Below, one piece after another: positions 55,308 through 64,000 of a stretch of DNA of 64,000 bases (positions are counted from its first letter, which is position 1; each line of letters opens with the position of its first letter). The notes under the pieces were generated by a model. It made no database searches, was not told where the DNA came from, and saw only the letters and a list, made by a program, of their open reading frames with translations. The translations under genes were made by a program, and so were the position numbers. This DNA comes from Hydrogenophaga sp. (lineage in GTDB: Bacteria; Pseudomonadota; Gammaproteobacteria; Burkholderiales; Burkholderiaceae_C). The stretch is from the NCBI RefSeq assembly GCF_025699295.1, contig NZ_JAILWB010000002.1:62001-126000 (forward strand), given 5' to 3'.

Positions 55308-56333
55308 ATGTGGGTCTACATCCTCAAACGCCTGCTGCTCATGATCCCGACACTGTTCGGTGTGCTGCTGCTGACCTTCGTGGTGATCCAGTTCGTGCCG
55401 GGCGGTCCGGTGGACCAGTACCTGGCCGAGGCACGTGCCGGTGCCGGCACAGGGGCGGAGGGCGGCTCGGTTTACCGCGGTGCGCAGGGTGTGGACCCGC
55501 AGCGGCTCGAGCAGATCAAGGCGCTCTACGGCTTCGACAAACCCGCCCACCAGCGCTTCTTCGAGATGCTGGGCCGCTTTGCGCGGTTTGACCTGGGCAA
55601 CAGCTTCTTCCAGAACAAGCCGGTGAGCGAACTCATCATCGAGAAGCTGCCGGTGTCCATCACGTTGGGCTTGTGGACCTTCCTCATCAGCTACGGCGTG
55701 GCCGTGCCACTCGGGGTGGCCAAGGCGGTGCGCGCGGGCTCCCGCTTCGATCTGGTGACCACGCTGCTGGTGCTCGTGGGGTATGCCATTCCGGGCTTCG
55801 TGCTGGGCGTGGCGCTGCTGGTGATCTTCGGTGGACAGCTCCAGTGGTTCCCGTTGCGCGGGCTGACCTCGTCGAACTGGGACGAACTGAGCTGGGGCGC
55901 ACGCATCGTCGACTACCTGTGGCACATCACCTTGCCGGTCACGGCCATGGTGCTGGGCAGCTTTGCGGTGACGGCCATGCTGACCAAGAACGCGTTCCTG
56001 GAGGAGATTCGCAAGCAGTATGTGATGACCGCGCGCGCCAAGGGTCTGGACGAGCGCCAGGTGCTGTGGAAGCACGTGTTCCGCAACGCACTCATTCCAA
56101 TCATCACCGGCTTTCCGTCGGCCTTCATTGGCGCCTTTTTCACAGGCGCGTTGCTGATTGAAACCTTGTTCTCGCTCGACGGCCTGGGCCTGCTGAGCTA
56201 TGAGAGCGTGATCCGGCGGGACTATCCCGTGGTGATGGGCACGCTGTTCCTCTTCACGCTGATCGGCCTGGTGACCAAGCTGATCTCCGACCTTTGCTAC
56301 GTGTGGGTCGACCCCCGCGTGAAGTTCGACTGA
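55308..56333 (+). CDS. yejB: Peptide ABC transporter permease, YejB-type
   Basis: A 341-residue inner-membrane permease of the DppB/YejB group. It starts MWVYILKRLLLMIPTLFGVLLLTFVVIQFVPGGPVDQYLAE. It contains the EAA-loop-like ARAKGLDERQVLWKHVFRNALIPIIT and about six helices. A Gly-rich insert (RAGAGTGAEGGSVYRGAQG) follows the first helix, as in YejB. The start lies 5 bases after the yejA stop and the stop overlaps the next start (TGATG). Confidence 0.92.
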   Translation: MWVYILKRLLLMIPTLFGVLLLTFVVIQFVPGGPVDQYLAEARAGAGTGAEGGSVYRGAQGVDPQRLEQIKALYGFDKPAHQRFFEMLGRFARFDLGNSFFQNKPVSELIIEKLPVSITLGLWTFLISYGVAVPLGVAKAVRAGSRFDLVTTLLVLVGYAIPGFVLGVALLVIFGGQLQWFPLRGLTSSNWDELSWGARIVDYLWHITLPVTAMVLGSFAVTAMLTKNAFLEEIRKQYVMTARAKGLDERQVLWKHVFRNALIPIITGFPSAFIGAFFTGALLIETLFSLDGLGLLSYESVIRRDYPVVMGTLFLFTLIGLVTKLISDLCYVWVDPRVKFD

Positions 56334-57367
56334 TGGCCGCCGCGTCGATGAGCCCCGGCCGGCGTGCCTGGCAACGCTTCAAACGCAACCGGCTGGGTTA
56401 CTGGAGCCTTGTCATCTTCTGTGTGCTGGTGGTGGCAAGCCTGTTCGCCGAGGTCTTGTCCAATGACCGGCCGCTGGTCGTGCGCTACGAGGGCAAGACC
56501 TACTTTCCCATCGTGCAGGACTATCCCGAAACCGTGTTTGGTGGCGATTTCGAAACCACCACCGACTACCTGGACCCCTTCATCCGCCAGCAGATCACCC
56601 GGGGCGACAACTGGGCCCTGTACGCGCCCAACCCCTACGGCTCGCAGACCATCAACTACTTCGCGGAAATGCCCAACCCCTCGGGGCCTAGCATGGCCAA
56701 CTGGTTCGGCACCGACGATCGGGGGCGTGACCTGTTGGCGCAGCTGCTTTATGGCTTTCGTGTGAGCGTGCTGTTCGCGCTGGCGCTTACCGCCATCGGC
56801 GTGGTGCTGGGGGTGATCACCGGCGCCATTCAGGGCTTCTTCGGCGGCAAGACCGACCTGGCCTTCCAGCGTTTCATTGAAATCTGGGGCTCCATGCCGG
56901 AGCTGTATCTGCTCATCATCTTCTCGGCCGTGTTCGCGCCCAGCATCAGCCTGCTGCTGATCCTGCTGAGTCTTTTCGGCTGGATGGGTCTGTCGGACTA
57001 CGTGCGCGCCGAATTCCTGCGCAACCGACAGCTCGACTATGTGCGCGCGGCGCGCGCGCTGGGTTTGTCCAGCTGGCAGATCATCTGGCGCCACGTGCTG
57101 CCCAACAGCCTCACGCCGGTGGTGACGTTCCTGCCCTTTCGCATGAGCGCGGCCATCCTGGCACTGACCTCGCTCGATTTCCTGGGCCTGGGCGTGCCAC
57201 CGGGCACGCCCTCGCTGGGCGAGCTGCTCAGCCAGGGCAAGAACAACATTGACGCCTGGTGGATCTCGTTGTCCACCTTTGCCGTGCTCGTGCTCACGTT
57301 GCTGCTGCTGACCTTCATGGGCGACGCCCTGCGCGATGCGCTCGATCCCCGCAAGGCTGACCAATGA
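56333..57367 (+). CDS. yejE: Peptide ABC transporter permease, YejE-type
   Basis: A 344-residue second permease of the system. It has a first helix LGYWSLVIFCVLVVASLFAE, then a periplasmic loop with DYPETVFGGDFETTTDYLDPFI that distinguishes YejE from DppC. The core has NWFGTDDRGRDLLAQLLYGFRVSVLFAL and the EAA motif ARALGLSSWQIIWRHVLPNSLTPVV. It overlaps yejB by one base and yejF by four. Confidence 0.93.
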   Translation: MAAASMSPGRRAWQRFKRNRLGYWSLVIFCVLVVASLFAEVLSNDRPLVVRYEGKTYFPIVQDYPETVFGGDFETTTDYLDPFIRQQITRGDNWALYAPNPYGSQTINYFAEMPNPSGPSMANWFGTDDRGRDLLAQLLYGFRVSVLFALALTAIGVVLGVITGAIQGFFGGKTDLAFQRFIEIWGSMPELYLLIIFSAVFAPSISLLLILLSLFGWMGLSDYVRAEFLRNRQLDYVRAARALGLSSWQIIWRHVLPNSLTPVVTFLPFRMSAAILALTSLDFLGLGVPPGTPSLGELLSQGKNNIDAWWISLSTFAVLVLTLLLLTFMGDALRDALDPRKADQ

Positions 57368-58977
57368 CCAATGCGCCCGTGTTGCTCGACGTCAGAGGCC
57401 TGCGCGTGGGCTTCGGTGAACACGCCGTGGTGCACGGTGTCAATTTCTCCATCCGCGCGGGCGAAAAGCTCGCCCTGGTGGGCGAATCGGGTTCTGGCAA
57501 GACCGTCTCGGCGCTCTCATTGCTGCGGCTGGTACACAACGCGGAGGTCTCTGGCGAGGCCTGGCTGAACGGGCGGGACCTGCTCGGCATGACCGAGCAC
57601 GAATTGCGAGGCGTGCGCGGCGATGAGGTTGCCATCGTGTTCCAGGAGCCCATGAGCGCGCTCAACCCGCTCTATACCGTAGGCGACCAGATCCGCGAGG
57701 TGTTGCAACTCAAGAAGGGCCTCACGCCCCGACAGGCCCAGGCAGCGGCGGTCGAGTTGCTGGCCTCCACGGGCATTCCGGAGCCGGCGCGACGTGCCAA
57801 TGCCTTCCCGCACCAGCTCAGTGGTGGCCAGCGTCAGCGGGCCATGATCGCCATGGCGCTGGCCAGCACGCCGAAGCTGCTGCTGGCCGACGAACCGACC
57901 ACCGCGCTGGACGTGAGTCTGCGCGGGCAGATCCTGGACCTGCTGGCCGACCTGCAGCGCCAGCACGGCATGGCGGTGCTGCTGATCACGCACGACCTGA
58001 ACCTGGTGCGCCGCTTTGCCGACCGTGTGGCCGTGATGGAGCGAGGCCATCTGGTGGAGCAGGGTACGGTGGCCGACGTGTTTGCAGCGCCGCAACATGC
58101 CTACACGCAGATGCTGCTGGCCAGCAAACCCGAACGGGACGTGGTGCCCGCCCTGGCGCCCGCAGTCGACGCCACGCCCGTGCTGCAGGCCCAGGGCTTG
58201 CGCGTGAGTTATCCGGTGCCCGTGCCCGGCCTGCGCGGCTGGTTCAAGAAGGGTGAATTCGTGGCGGTGCGGGGCGCCGATCTGAACCTCGCCCCGGGTC
58301 AGACCCTGGGCGTGATCGGCGAATCGGGCTCGGGCAAGTCCACCCTGGCGCTGGCCGCGCTGGGCCTGTTGCCGCACCAGGGCAGCCTGAGCGTGACCGG
58401 CACTGACTGGCAACAGGCCCAACGAAGTGGTCAGTCCCGCGCCCTGCGCCAGCGCATCCAGGTGGTGTTCCAGGACCCGTTTTCCTCCCTGTCGCCGCGC
58501 ATGACCGTTGAACAGATCGTGGGCGAAGGGCTTCTGGTGCACCAGCCCGATCTGTCGGTGCTCGAGCGGCGCGAACGCGTGGTGCGGGCGCTGGCCGACG
58601 TAGGCCTGGTGGACGATCCGGCCCGGGGTGGCGACTGGCTCCAGCGCTATCCGCACGAGTTCTCCGGCGGGCAGCGCCAGCGCCTGGCCATTGCCCGGGC
58701 GCTGATCGTGGAGCCGCGCCTGCTGGTGCTCGACGAACCCACCAGTGCGCTGGACGTGACCGTGCAGAAGCAGGTGCTGGCCCTGCTGCAACGGCTCCAG
58801 CGCGAGCGCGCCCTGAGCTACCTGCTGATTACGCACGACGTGGATGTGATCCGCGCCATGGCCCACCAGGTCGTGGTGATGAAGGACGGCGTGGTGGTGG
58901 AGAGCGGCAGCGTCGAGCAGGTGCTTCAGCGCCCTGAGCATCCGTACACGCGCGTGCTGGTGCAGGCCGCGGCCTGA
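57364..58977 (+). CDS. yejF: Dual-ATPase peptide ABC transporter subunit, YejF-type
   Basis: A 537-residue protein with two fused ATP-binding cassettes that powers the permease pair. The first cassette has Walker A GESGSGKT at 40-47 and signature HQLSGGQRQR. The second starts near residue 270 and has Walker A GESGSGKS and signature HEFSGGQRQR. Each is followed by Walker B (LLLADEPTTALD; LLVLDEPTSALD). The ATG overlaps the yejE stop in ATGA. Confidence 0.95.
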   Translation: MTNAPVLLDVRGLRVGFGEHAVVHGVNFSIRAGEKLALVGESGSGKTVSALSLLRLVHNAEVSGEAWLNGRDLLGMTEHELRGVRGDEVAIVFQEPMSALNPLYTVGDQIREVLQLKKGLTPRQAQAAAVELLASTGIPEPARRANAFPHQLSGGQRQRAMIAMALASTPKLLLADEPTTALDVSLRGQILDLLADLQRQHGMAVLLITHDLNLVRRFADRVAVMERGHLVEQGTVADVFAAPQHAYTQMLLASKPERDVVPALAPAVDATPVLQAQGLRVSYPVPVPGLRGWFKKGEFVAVRGADLNLAPGQTLGVIGESGSGKSTLALAALGLLPHQGSLSVTGTDWQQAQRSGQSRALRQRIQVVFQDPFSSLSPRMTVEQIVGEGLLVHQPDLSVLERRERVVRALADVGLVDDPARGGDWLQRYPHEFSGGQRQRLAIARALIVEPRLLVLDEPTSALDVTVQKQVLALLQRLQRERALSYLLITHDVDVIRAMAHQVVVMKDGVVVESGSVEQVLQRPEHPYTRVLVQAAA

Positions 58978-58990
58978 GGTCCCCCTTCGC

Positions 58991-59032
58991 TTGATCTGCA
59001 TCAGGGGCCACGTGCGGGCGCAGCGTTATAAA
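58991..59032 (+). promoter_or_regulatory. Predicted FNR/Anr-activated promoter (class II)
   Basis: TTGATCTGCATCAG (58991-59004) matches the FNR consensus TTGAT-N4-ATCAA at 9 of 10 positions. TATAAA at 59027-59032 is a -10 element. If transcription starts at about 59039, the FNR site is centred at -41.5, the standard class II position. The start would then be only about two bases before the ATG of the DUF2189 gene. Confidence 0.65.
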
Positions 59033-59040
59033 GACGCGCC

Positions 59041-59796
59041 ATGACACCGACACAAGCCGTCACACTGCGATCGCCACTGCGCTGGCTGGCCCTGGGCTGG
59101 GCCGACCTGTGGCGCAACCCCTTGCCTGGCCTGATGCACGGACTGCTGATCGCCGCCTTCGGTGGCGTGCTGCTCTGGGCAGCACGCGACCGGTTCTGGC
59201 TGCTGGCCGGTGCCTTTTCCGGCTTTCTGATCGTTGCTCCCGTTCTGGCGACAGGGCTGTACACCGTCAGCCGTGCCCGCGAGGCAGGACGCAGCGTCGG
59301 CCTGGCCGAGGTGCTCGCGCTCTGGCGCTCGGGTGATGGGCGGCTGGTGCGCTTCGGCCTGCTGTTGGGCCTGGCTGGAACCGGCTGGGTGCTGACCTCG
59401 GCCGGCCTCATCACCCTGTGGTCGCCCGTGCCCATTCAGAAGCCGCTGGATTTCCTGCGTCACGTGGTGCTGGAGCCCCGACTGGGCCTGTTCGAGGCCT
59501 GGCTGCTGCTCGGCGCCCTGCTGGCGGCGCCGGTCTACGCCTCCACAGTGGTGGCACTGCCCCTGCTGGTGGACACCCCTTTGCCGGTCGGTCAGGCCGT
59601 GGCGCAAAGCTGGCGCGCCGTGGCCAGCCATCCCGGCCCCACGGCCGTATGGGCCGTGCTCATCGTGGTGCTGGTCGGCGTGGGCATGCTCACGGCGTTG
59701 CTGGGCCTGGTGATGACCATACCGCTGGTCGGTCACGCCAGCTGGCACGCCTACCGCGATCTCGATGCCAGCACCGGCCGACGGGCGGGTGCCTGA
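59041..59796 (+). CDS. DUF2189 membrane protein
   Basis: A 251-residue integral membrane protein with about six helices (LMHGLLIAAFGGVLLWA, WLLAGAFSGFLIVAPVLATGLY, LVRFGLLLGLAGTGWVLTSAGLI, LFEAWLLLGALLAAPVYASTVVALPLL, TAVWAVLIVVLVGVGMLTALLGLVMTIPL). The block SRAREAGRSVGLAEVLALWR and the C-terminal PLVGHASWHAYRDLDA identify DUF2189, a family of unknown function often linked to aerobic and microaerobic respiration genes. No Shine-Dalgarno sequence is visible before the ATG, which is consistent with a near-leaderless transcript from the upstream FNR-type promoter. Confidence 0.8.
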   Translation: MTPTQAVTLRSPLRWLALGWADLWRNPLPGLMHGLLIAAFGGVLLWAARDRFWLLAGAFSGFLIVAPVLATGLYTVSRAREAGRSVGLAEVLALWRSGDGRLVRFGLLLGLAGTGWVLTSAGLITLWSPVPIQKPLDFLRHVVLEPRLGLFEAWLLLGALLAAPVYASTVVALPLLVDTPLPVGQAVAQSWRAVASHPGPTAVWAVLIVVLVGVGMLTALLGLVMTIPLVGHASWHAYRDLDASTGRRAGA

Positions 59797-59799
59797 GCG

Positions 59800-60021
59800 A
59801 TGGAGCCCACCGTTTTCGGCTTCACGGAGAGCCAGATCGCCCAGTTCGGCCTCACGTTCGGTGTCGGTGCGTTCATCCTCTACATGCTGTTCATCGTGTT
59901 CAACCTGGCCCGCGAGTCCAAGGCGGGGAAATTCGGTACCTTCGTGCTCTTCCTGGTGCTGTCATTCGGCATGCTGGGATTTCTGGCAAAGAACCTGATC
60001 CAGTGGGTGCTCAACATCTAG
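59800..60021 (+). CDS. DUF2788 small membrane protein
   Basis: A 73-residue protein with two hydrophobic helices (LTFGVGAFILYMLFIVFNLA and FGTFVLFLVLSFGMLGFLAKNLIQWVL) joined by RESKAGKFG. It matches the DUF2788 pattern, a betaproteobacterial and gammaproteobacterial family of unknown function. It starts 3 bases after the DUF2189 stop, so it is in the same transcript. Confidence 0.8.
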   Translation: MEPTVFGFTESQIAQFGLTFGVGAFILYMLFIVFNLARESKAGKFGTFVLFLVLSFGMLGFLAKNLIQWVLNI

Positions 60022-60029
60022 GGTCTGGC

Positions 60030-60057
60030 TTGCAGTGACGCGCAGAAGCGTTACAAT
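60030..60057 (+). promoter_or_regulatory. Promoter of the rimP-nusA-infB operon
   Basis: TTGCAG (60030-60035), a 16-base spacer and TACAAT (60052-60057) form a good sigma-70 promoter. The start would be about 60064, giving a 109-base leader. Confidence 0.7.
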
Positions 60058-60072
60058 GCGAGCTTCACGACC

Positions 60073-60105
60073 AAATGGGCGGGTAACTACCGGCCCATTT
60101 TTTTT
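60073..60105 (+). terminator. Intrinsic terminator inside the rimP leader
   Basis: AAATGGGC (60073-60080) pairs with GCCCATTT (60093-60100). GGT and ACC inside extend the stem after a G-G mismatch, with loop AACT. Eight Ts end it (60098-60105). It lies about 10-40 bases after the predicted transcription start and 68 bases before the rimP ATG. It should therefore stop many transcripts of the operon unless read through. Confidence 0.8.
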
Positions 60106-60172
60106 GGCTGAACGCTTTTGGCCCGTGGTCATCCACGGGGCGGCAGGAACACAGGGCAAGACACCACACGCA

Positions 60173-60772
60173 ATGGCTTGGCAAGACACCGTAGAGCAAA
60201 CCGTCACCGGACTGGGTTTTGATCTGGTGGAGCTCGAACGCTCTGCCGGTGGCTTGCTGCGGGTCACGATCGACTGGCCCTGGCAGGCGCCGGATGCAGG
60301 TCAGCCGGTGCCCGCCGAGCGGTTTGTGACGGTGGAAGATTGCGAGAAGATCACGCGGCAGCTGCAGTACCTGCTGGAGGTTGAGGGTCTGGAATACCGG
60401 CGACTCGAGGTCGGTTCACCGGGCATCGACCGGCTACTCAGGAGCGAGGCCGATTACGTGCGGTTCGAGGGCCATGTGGTGGACCTCACTCTGAAGGCGC
60501 CGATCGGCGTGACCGGGACCGACGTGGCGGCCAATCGCAAGAAATTTCGCGGCACGCTGGAACGTGCCGCCGATGGAGTGCAGTGGCAGGTGGTGTGGAG
60601 CGATGCGCCAGAACCCAAGCCGGGGCAGCGCGTGAGCAAGAAGCGCGCGCCCGCGCCACTGCAGGCCATGACTTTTTTGCTGGATGACGTCCAGCAGGCG
60701 CGCCTGGCGCCGATCGTGAACTTCAAGGGCCGTCAGGCCCCCGGCGCGGCAGTGGCCCCCGGCGATGAATGA
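60173..60772 (+). CDS. rimP: Ribosome maturation factor RimP
   Basis: A 199-residue protein needed for maturation of the 30S ribosomal subunit. The N-terminal alpha/beta domain begins MAWQDTVEQTVTGLGFDLVELERSAGG and includes VTVEDCEKITRQLQYLLEVEGLEYRRLEVGSPGIDRLL, the family signature with SPG. The C-terminal SH3-like domain is VDLTLKAPIGVTGTDVAANRKKFRGTLE. A basic, Ala/Pro-rich tail is present. The ATG at 60173 gives the normal length; upstream in-frame sequence is the leader and terminator. Confidence 0.95.
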   Translation: MAWQDTVEQTVTGLGFDLVELERSAGGLLRVTIDWPWQAPDAGQPVPAERFVTVEDCEKITRQLQYLLEVEGLEYRRLEVGSPGIDRLLRSEADYVRFEGHVVDLTLKAPIGVTGTDVAANRKKFRGTLERAADGVQWQVVWSDAPEPKPGQRVSKKRAPAPLQAMTFLLDDVQQARLAPIVNFKGRQAPGAAVAPGDE

Positions 60773-60823
60773 GAGCAACCGTTGTGACCCAGAACAAGCT
60801 ATTCGGAAAGGTGGGCGAGTGAA

Positions 60824-62323
60824 ATGAACCGCGAAATGTTGATGCTGATCGATGCGATCTCACGCGAGAAGAACGTCGAGCGTGACGTGGTGCTCGGCGC
60901 CGTGGAACTCGCGCTGGCTTCGGCCACCAAGAAGCTCTACAAGGGCGAGGTCGACATCCGTGTTGCCATGGACCCGGACACCGGCGCGTACGAAACCTTC
61001 CGCCGCTGGCTGGTCGTGCCCGACGAGGCGGGCCTGCAGAACCCGGATGCCGAGGAGCTGCTGACCGACGCACGCGAGGAACTCGCCGACATCGAGGAAG
61101 GCGACTACATCGAGAAGCCGGTGGAAAGCGTGCCGATCGGCCGCATTGGCGCGATGGCCGCCAAGCAGGTGATCCTGCAGAAGATTCGCGACGCCGAGCG
61201 CGAGATGCTGCTCAACGACTTCATGTCGCGCGGCGACAAGATATTCGTTGGCACCGTCAAGCGCATGGACAAGGGCGACCTCATCATCGAGAGTGGCCGG
61301 GTCGAGGGCCGCCTCAAGCGTGGCGAGATGATCCCGAAGGAAAACTTCCGCACCGGCGACCGAGTGCGCGCCATGATCATGGAAGTGGACCTGACGCTGC
61401 GCGGCGCGCCGATCCTGCTCTCGCGCTCCGCCCCGGCGTTCATGATCGAGCTGTTCCGCCAGGAAGTGCCCGAGATCGAACAGGGCCTGCTCGAGATCAA
61501 GACCTGCGCCCGCGATCCCGGCTCGCGCGCCAAGATCGCCGTGCACAGCAACGACCGCCGCATCGACCCCATCGGCACATGCGTCGGCGTTCGCGGCTCG
61601 CGCGTCAACGGCGTGACCAACGAGCTCGCCGGTGAGCGCGTGGACATCGTGCTGTGGTCCGAAGACCCGGCGCAGTTCGTCATCGGTGCCCTGGCGCCGG
61701 CCAACGTGGTCTCCATCGTGGTGGACGAGGAGCGCCATGCCATGGACGTGGTGGTCGACGAGGAAAACCTCGCCATTGCCATCGGCCGGGGCGGACAGAA
61801 CGTGCGCCTGGCGTCCGAGCTGACGGGCTGGCGCATCAACATCATGACGGCCGACGAGTCGGCGCAGAAGCAGGCCGAAGAGGCCGACGGCATCCGCAAG
61901 GTGTTCATGGCCAAGCTGGACGTGGACCAGGAAATTGCCGATATCCTGATCGAGGAAGGCTTCACCAGCCTCGAGGAGGTGGCCTACGTGCCCCTGCAGG
62001 AAATGCTTGAGATCGAGTCGTTCGACGAGGACACGGTCAACGAGCTGCGAACCCGAGCCAAGGATGCCCTGTTGACGATGGAGATCGCGCGGGAAGAGAG
62101 CGTCGAAGAGGTCTCGCAGGACCTGCGCGACCTCGAGGGCATGACCCCAGAACTGATCGCCAAGCTGGCCGATGCCGGTGTGCACACCCGCGATGACCTG
62201 GCCGACCTGGCCACCGATGAACTCACCGACATCACCGCACAGACGCCTGAAGAGGCCACGGCGCTGATCATGCTGGCACGCGCGCACTGGTTCGCCGGTG
62301 ACGAAGCGCAATCCACAAACTGA
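60824..62323 (+). CDS. nusA: Transcription termination/antitermination protein NusA
   Basis: A 499-residue RNA polymerase-binding elongation factor. Domains in order are the N-terminal polymerase-binding domain (1 to about 125), S1 (about 135-200, [34 protein letters not shown]), KH1 (about 230-290, [24 protein letters not shown]), KH2 (about 300-345, [23 protein letters not shown]) and two acidic repeats at the C terminus ([70 protein letters not shown]). In E. coli NusA controls its own operon. Here a terminator in the rimP leader gives it a possible site of action. Confidence 0.97.
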   Translation: MNREMLMLIDAISREKNVERDVVLGAVELALASATKKLYKGEVDIRVAMDPDTGAYETFRRWLVVPDEAGLQNPDAEELLTDAREELADIEEGDYIEKPVESVPIGRIGAMAAKQVILQKIRDAEREMLLNDFMSRGDKIFVGTVKRMDKGDLIIESGRVEGRLKRGEMIPKENFRTGDRVRAMIMEVDLTLRGAPILLSRSAPAFMIELFRQEVPEIEQGLLEIKTCARDPGSRAKIAVHSNDRRIDPIGTCVGVRGSRVNGVTNELAGERVDIVLWSEDPAQFVIGALAPANVVSIVVDEERHAMDVVVDEENLAIAIGRGGQNVRLASELTGWRINIMTADESAQKQAEEADGIRKVFMAKLDVDQEIADILIEEGFTSLEEVAYVPLQEMLEIESFDEDTVNELRTRAKDALLTMEIAREESVEEVSQDLRDLEGMTPELIAKLADAGVHTRDDLADLATDELTDITAQTPEEATALIMLARAHWFAGDEAQSTN

Positions 62324-62354
62324 CCAGCGGAGGCCCGAGCGGAGAAAAGAACCC

Positions 62355-64000
62355 ATGACCAGTACCACCGTCGCCGAATTGGCTGCCGAGCTGAACAAGC
62401 CCACCACCGTCCTGCTGGAGCAACTCTCCGCGGCGGGGGTGCCCAAGACTTCCGGGACCGATGCGGTCACCGAATCCGACAAGCAGTCGTTGCTCGGCCA
62501 CCTCAAGGCCAGTCACGGCACGGCCGGTGGTGAGCGCAAGAAGATCACGCTCGTCAAGAAGTCGACCTCCGAGATCAAGCAGGCCGACGCCACCGGGCGT
62601 GCCCGCACGATCCAGGTGGAGGTGCGCAAGAAGCGCACCTTCATCAAACGCGACGACGATGTGGCAGTGCCCGAGACCGCTGCCGAAACCGCGCCCGCTG
62701 CCCCGCTCATCGACACCGAGGAGCTGGCCCGCCGCGAGGAGGACGCCCGCCGCCAGGCCGAGCTGCTGCGTCGCCAGGAAGAGGAACTGACCCAGAAGCG
62801 CCAGGCCCGCGAGGCCGAAGAGGCCCGCGAAGCACAGGCAGAGAAGGAGCGCGCCGCTGCCGAGGCGGCCGAGAACGCCGCGCGCGCCGCTTCGCAAGCC
62901 TCCGCGCCCGAGACGGATGCCCCGGCGGCCAAGGCCGGCAAGGACGCCAAGACCAAGGCGCCTGCCGCGCCAGCGCCGGAGACGACGGCCACGCGCGTGA
63001 TCGTCGACAAGAACGCTGAGGCGAAGAAGGCCGAGGACCTGCGCGCCCAGGACTTGCTGGAGCGCCGCCGCAAGGCAGAGGCCGAGGCCGCCAATATCCG
63101 GGCCATGATGTCGGCGCCTGCCAAGACGATGGTGGCCAAGAAGCCGGAGCCCGCCCCTGGCACCGATCCGAAGACCGGCATCAAGGGCACCTTGCACAAG
63201 CCTGCGGGCACGCCAACCAAGGCACCCGCTGCCGCCGGCGCGGCTGGCGCTGCTGGCAAGAAGGAAATCAAGTCCGAGAACCTGTCCTCTACCTGGAAGG
63301 ACGACGCGGCCAAGAAGAAGGAAATCAAGACCCGTGGCGACACCAGTGCCGGGCGTTCCAACTGGCGCGGTGGTCCGCGTGGCCGCCGCAATGACCGCGA
63401 CGCGCGCGACAGCGGGCCGGGCAGCTTCGTGGCCCCGACCGAGTTCAAGGTGATCGAGGTGCATGTGCCCGAGACCATCACCGTGGCCGAGCTGGCGCAC
63501 AAGATGAGCCTGAAGTCGTCCGAGGTCATCAAGCAGCTGATGAAGCTGGGCCAGATGGTCACGATCAACCAGCCGCTGGACCAGGACACCGCCATGATCG
63601 TGGTGGAAGAACTGGGCCACAAGGCCATCGTCGCCGCCCTGGACGACCCGGAGGCCTTCACCGACGAGGAGGCTTCGCAGAACGAAGCCGAGGCCGTGCC
63701 CCGCGCGCCGGTCGTCACCGTCATGGGCCACGTCGACCACGGCAAGACCTCGCTGCTCGACTACATCCGCCGCGCCAAGGTCGCTGCGGGCGAGGCTGGC
63801 GGGATCACGCAGCACATCGGCGCCTACCACGTGGAAACCCCGCGCGGCATGATCTCCTTCCTCGATACCCCGGGTCACGAGGCGTTCACCGCCATGCGAG
63901 CACGCGGCGCCCAGGCCACGGACATCGTGATCCTGGTGTGCGCGGCAGACGACGGTGTGATGCCGCAGACCAAGGAAGCCATCAAGCACGCGAAGGCGGC
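62355..64000 (+). CDS. infB: Translation initiation factor IF-2, N-terminal part (3' end outside window)
   Basis: The first 548 codons of IF-2, the GTPase that places initiator tRNA on the ribosome. The N-terminal IF2_N subdomain ([28 protein letters not shown]) is followed by a long Ala/Lys/Glu-rich linker (residues about 70-330). A second IF2_N-like motif lies at about 375 ([25 protein letters not shown]). The G domain then starts: G1 GHVDHGKTS at 458, [13 protein letters not shown] (G2) and DTPGHEAFT (G3). GGAG precedes the ATG at 62355. Translation runs to the window end with no stop. Confidence 0.97.
   Translation, partial: MTSTTVAELAAELNKPTTVLLEQLSAAGVPKTSGTDAVTESDKQSLLGHLKASHGTAGGERKKITLVKKSTSEIKQADATGRARTIQVEVRKKRTFIKRDDDVAVPETAAETAPAAPLIDTEELARREEDARRQAELLRRQEEELTQKRQAREAEEAREAQAEKERAAAEAAENAARAASQASAPETDAPAAKAGKDAKTKAPAAPAPETTATRVIVDKNAEAKKAEDLRAQDLLERRRKAEAEAANIRAMMSAPAKTMVAKKPEPAPGTDPKTGIKGTLHKPAGTPTKAPAAAGAAGAAGKKEIKSENLSSTWKDDAAKKKEIKTRGDTSAGRSNWRGGPRGRRNDRDARDSGPGSFVAPTEFKVIEVHVPETITVAELAHKMSLKSSEVIKQLMKLGQMVTINQPLDQDTAMIVVEELGHKAIVAALDDPEAFTDEEASQNEAEAVPRAPVVTVMGHVDHGKTSLLDYIRRAKVAAGEAGGITQHIGAYHVETPRGMISFLDTPGHEAFTAMRARGAQATDIVILVCAADDGVMPQTKEAIKHAKA

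Overview
The window is about two-thirds GC by eye and almost fully coding. It reads as ordinary chromosomal backbone of a betaproteobacterium of the Burkholderiales, most likely family Comamonadaceae (Hydrogenophaga/Acidovorax-like). The family call is inferred from gene content and order: nadE-glnB, ilvBNC-pssA-leuA, aat-bpt, the cysI-DUF934-cysH-cysD-cysN block, lptFG divergent from pepA, and rimP-nusA-infB. I see no insertion sequence, prophage, CRISPR array or rRNA. The only RNA genes are tRNA-Asn and tRNA-Ser.

Layout. 1-2250: end of nadE, an asparaginase II and glnB. 2251-3826: a LOG-family protein, dgkA and an RDD membrane protein, on the minus strand. 4109-10332: branched-chain amino acid synthesis (ilvB, ilvN, ilvC, leuA) with pssA inside; leuA is preceded by what looks like a complete leucine attenuator (leader peptide, antiterminator, terminator). 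10510-14490: a PBP7-type endopeptidase, an IclR regulator, the two N-degron aminoacyl-transferases and a VanZ protein. 14541-22266: tRNA-Asn, then a minus-strand block with sulfate assimilation (tauE, cysI, DUF934, cysH, cysD, cysN) followed by a 7Fe ferredoxin and its NADP reductase. 22433-31746: an unknown tandem receiver-like protein, an MnmC-like oxidase, yggX, a second ferredoxin-NADP reductase, dsbB, argA and hrpA (which carries an in-frame palindromic insert). 31852-40617: a FecR-SPOR protein, an exported Rieske protein, a tightly packed lptF-lptG-cbiX-cysB-aminotransferase run, then pepA and holC. 40805-49217: a lipoprotein binding protein of LivK type, a hemerythrin, an exonuclease/DUF294/BCCT transporter operon, tRNA-Ser, DUF2237, and a stomatin/NfeD pair. 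49444-58977: an Orn/Lys/Arg decarboxylase, an exported ATP-dependent DNA ligase, fabI and the yejABEF-type peptide importer. 58991-64000: a predicted FNR-controlled DUF2189-DUF2788 pair, then rimP-nusA-infB behind an early terminator; infB runs off the window.

How the genes work together. Three themes recur. Amino-acid supply: ilv and leu enzymes, argA, a LivK-type binding protein, GlnB. Sulfur and electron transfer: sulfate reduction genes, CysB and a CbiX/SirB chelatase for sirohaem, a ferredoxin and two ferredoxin reductases. Envelope: LptFG, DgkA, PssA, FabI, DsbB, PBP7. The most interesting signals are regulatory: the leuA attenuator with a possible pseudoknot and near-leaderless peptide, the rimP-leader terminator, and the class-II FNR-like promoter of the DUF2189 gene. 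The in-frame repeat in hrpA and the tandem degenerate receiver protein are also worth a second look.
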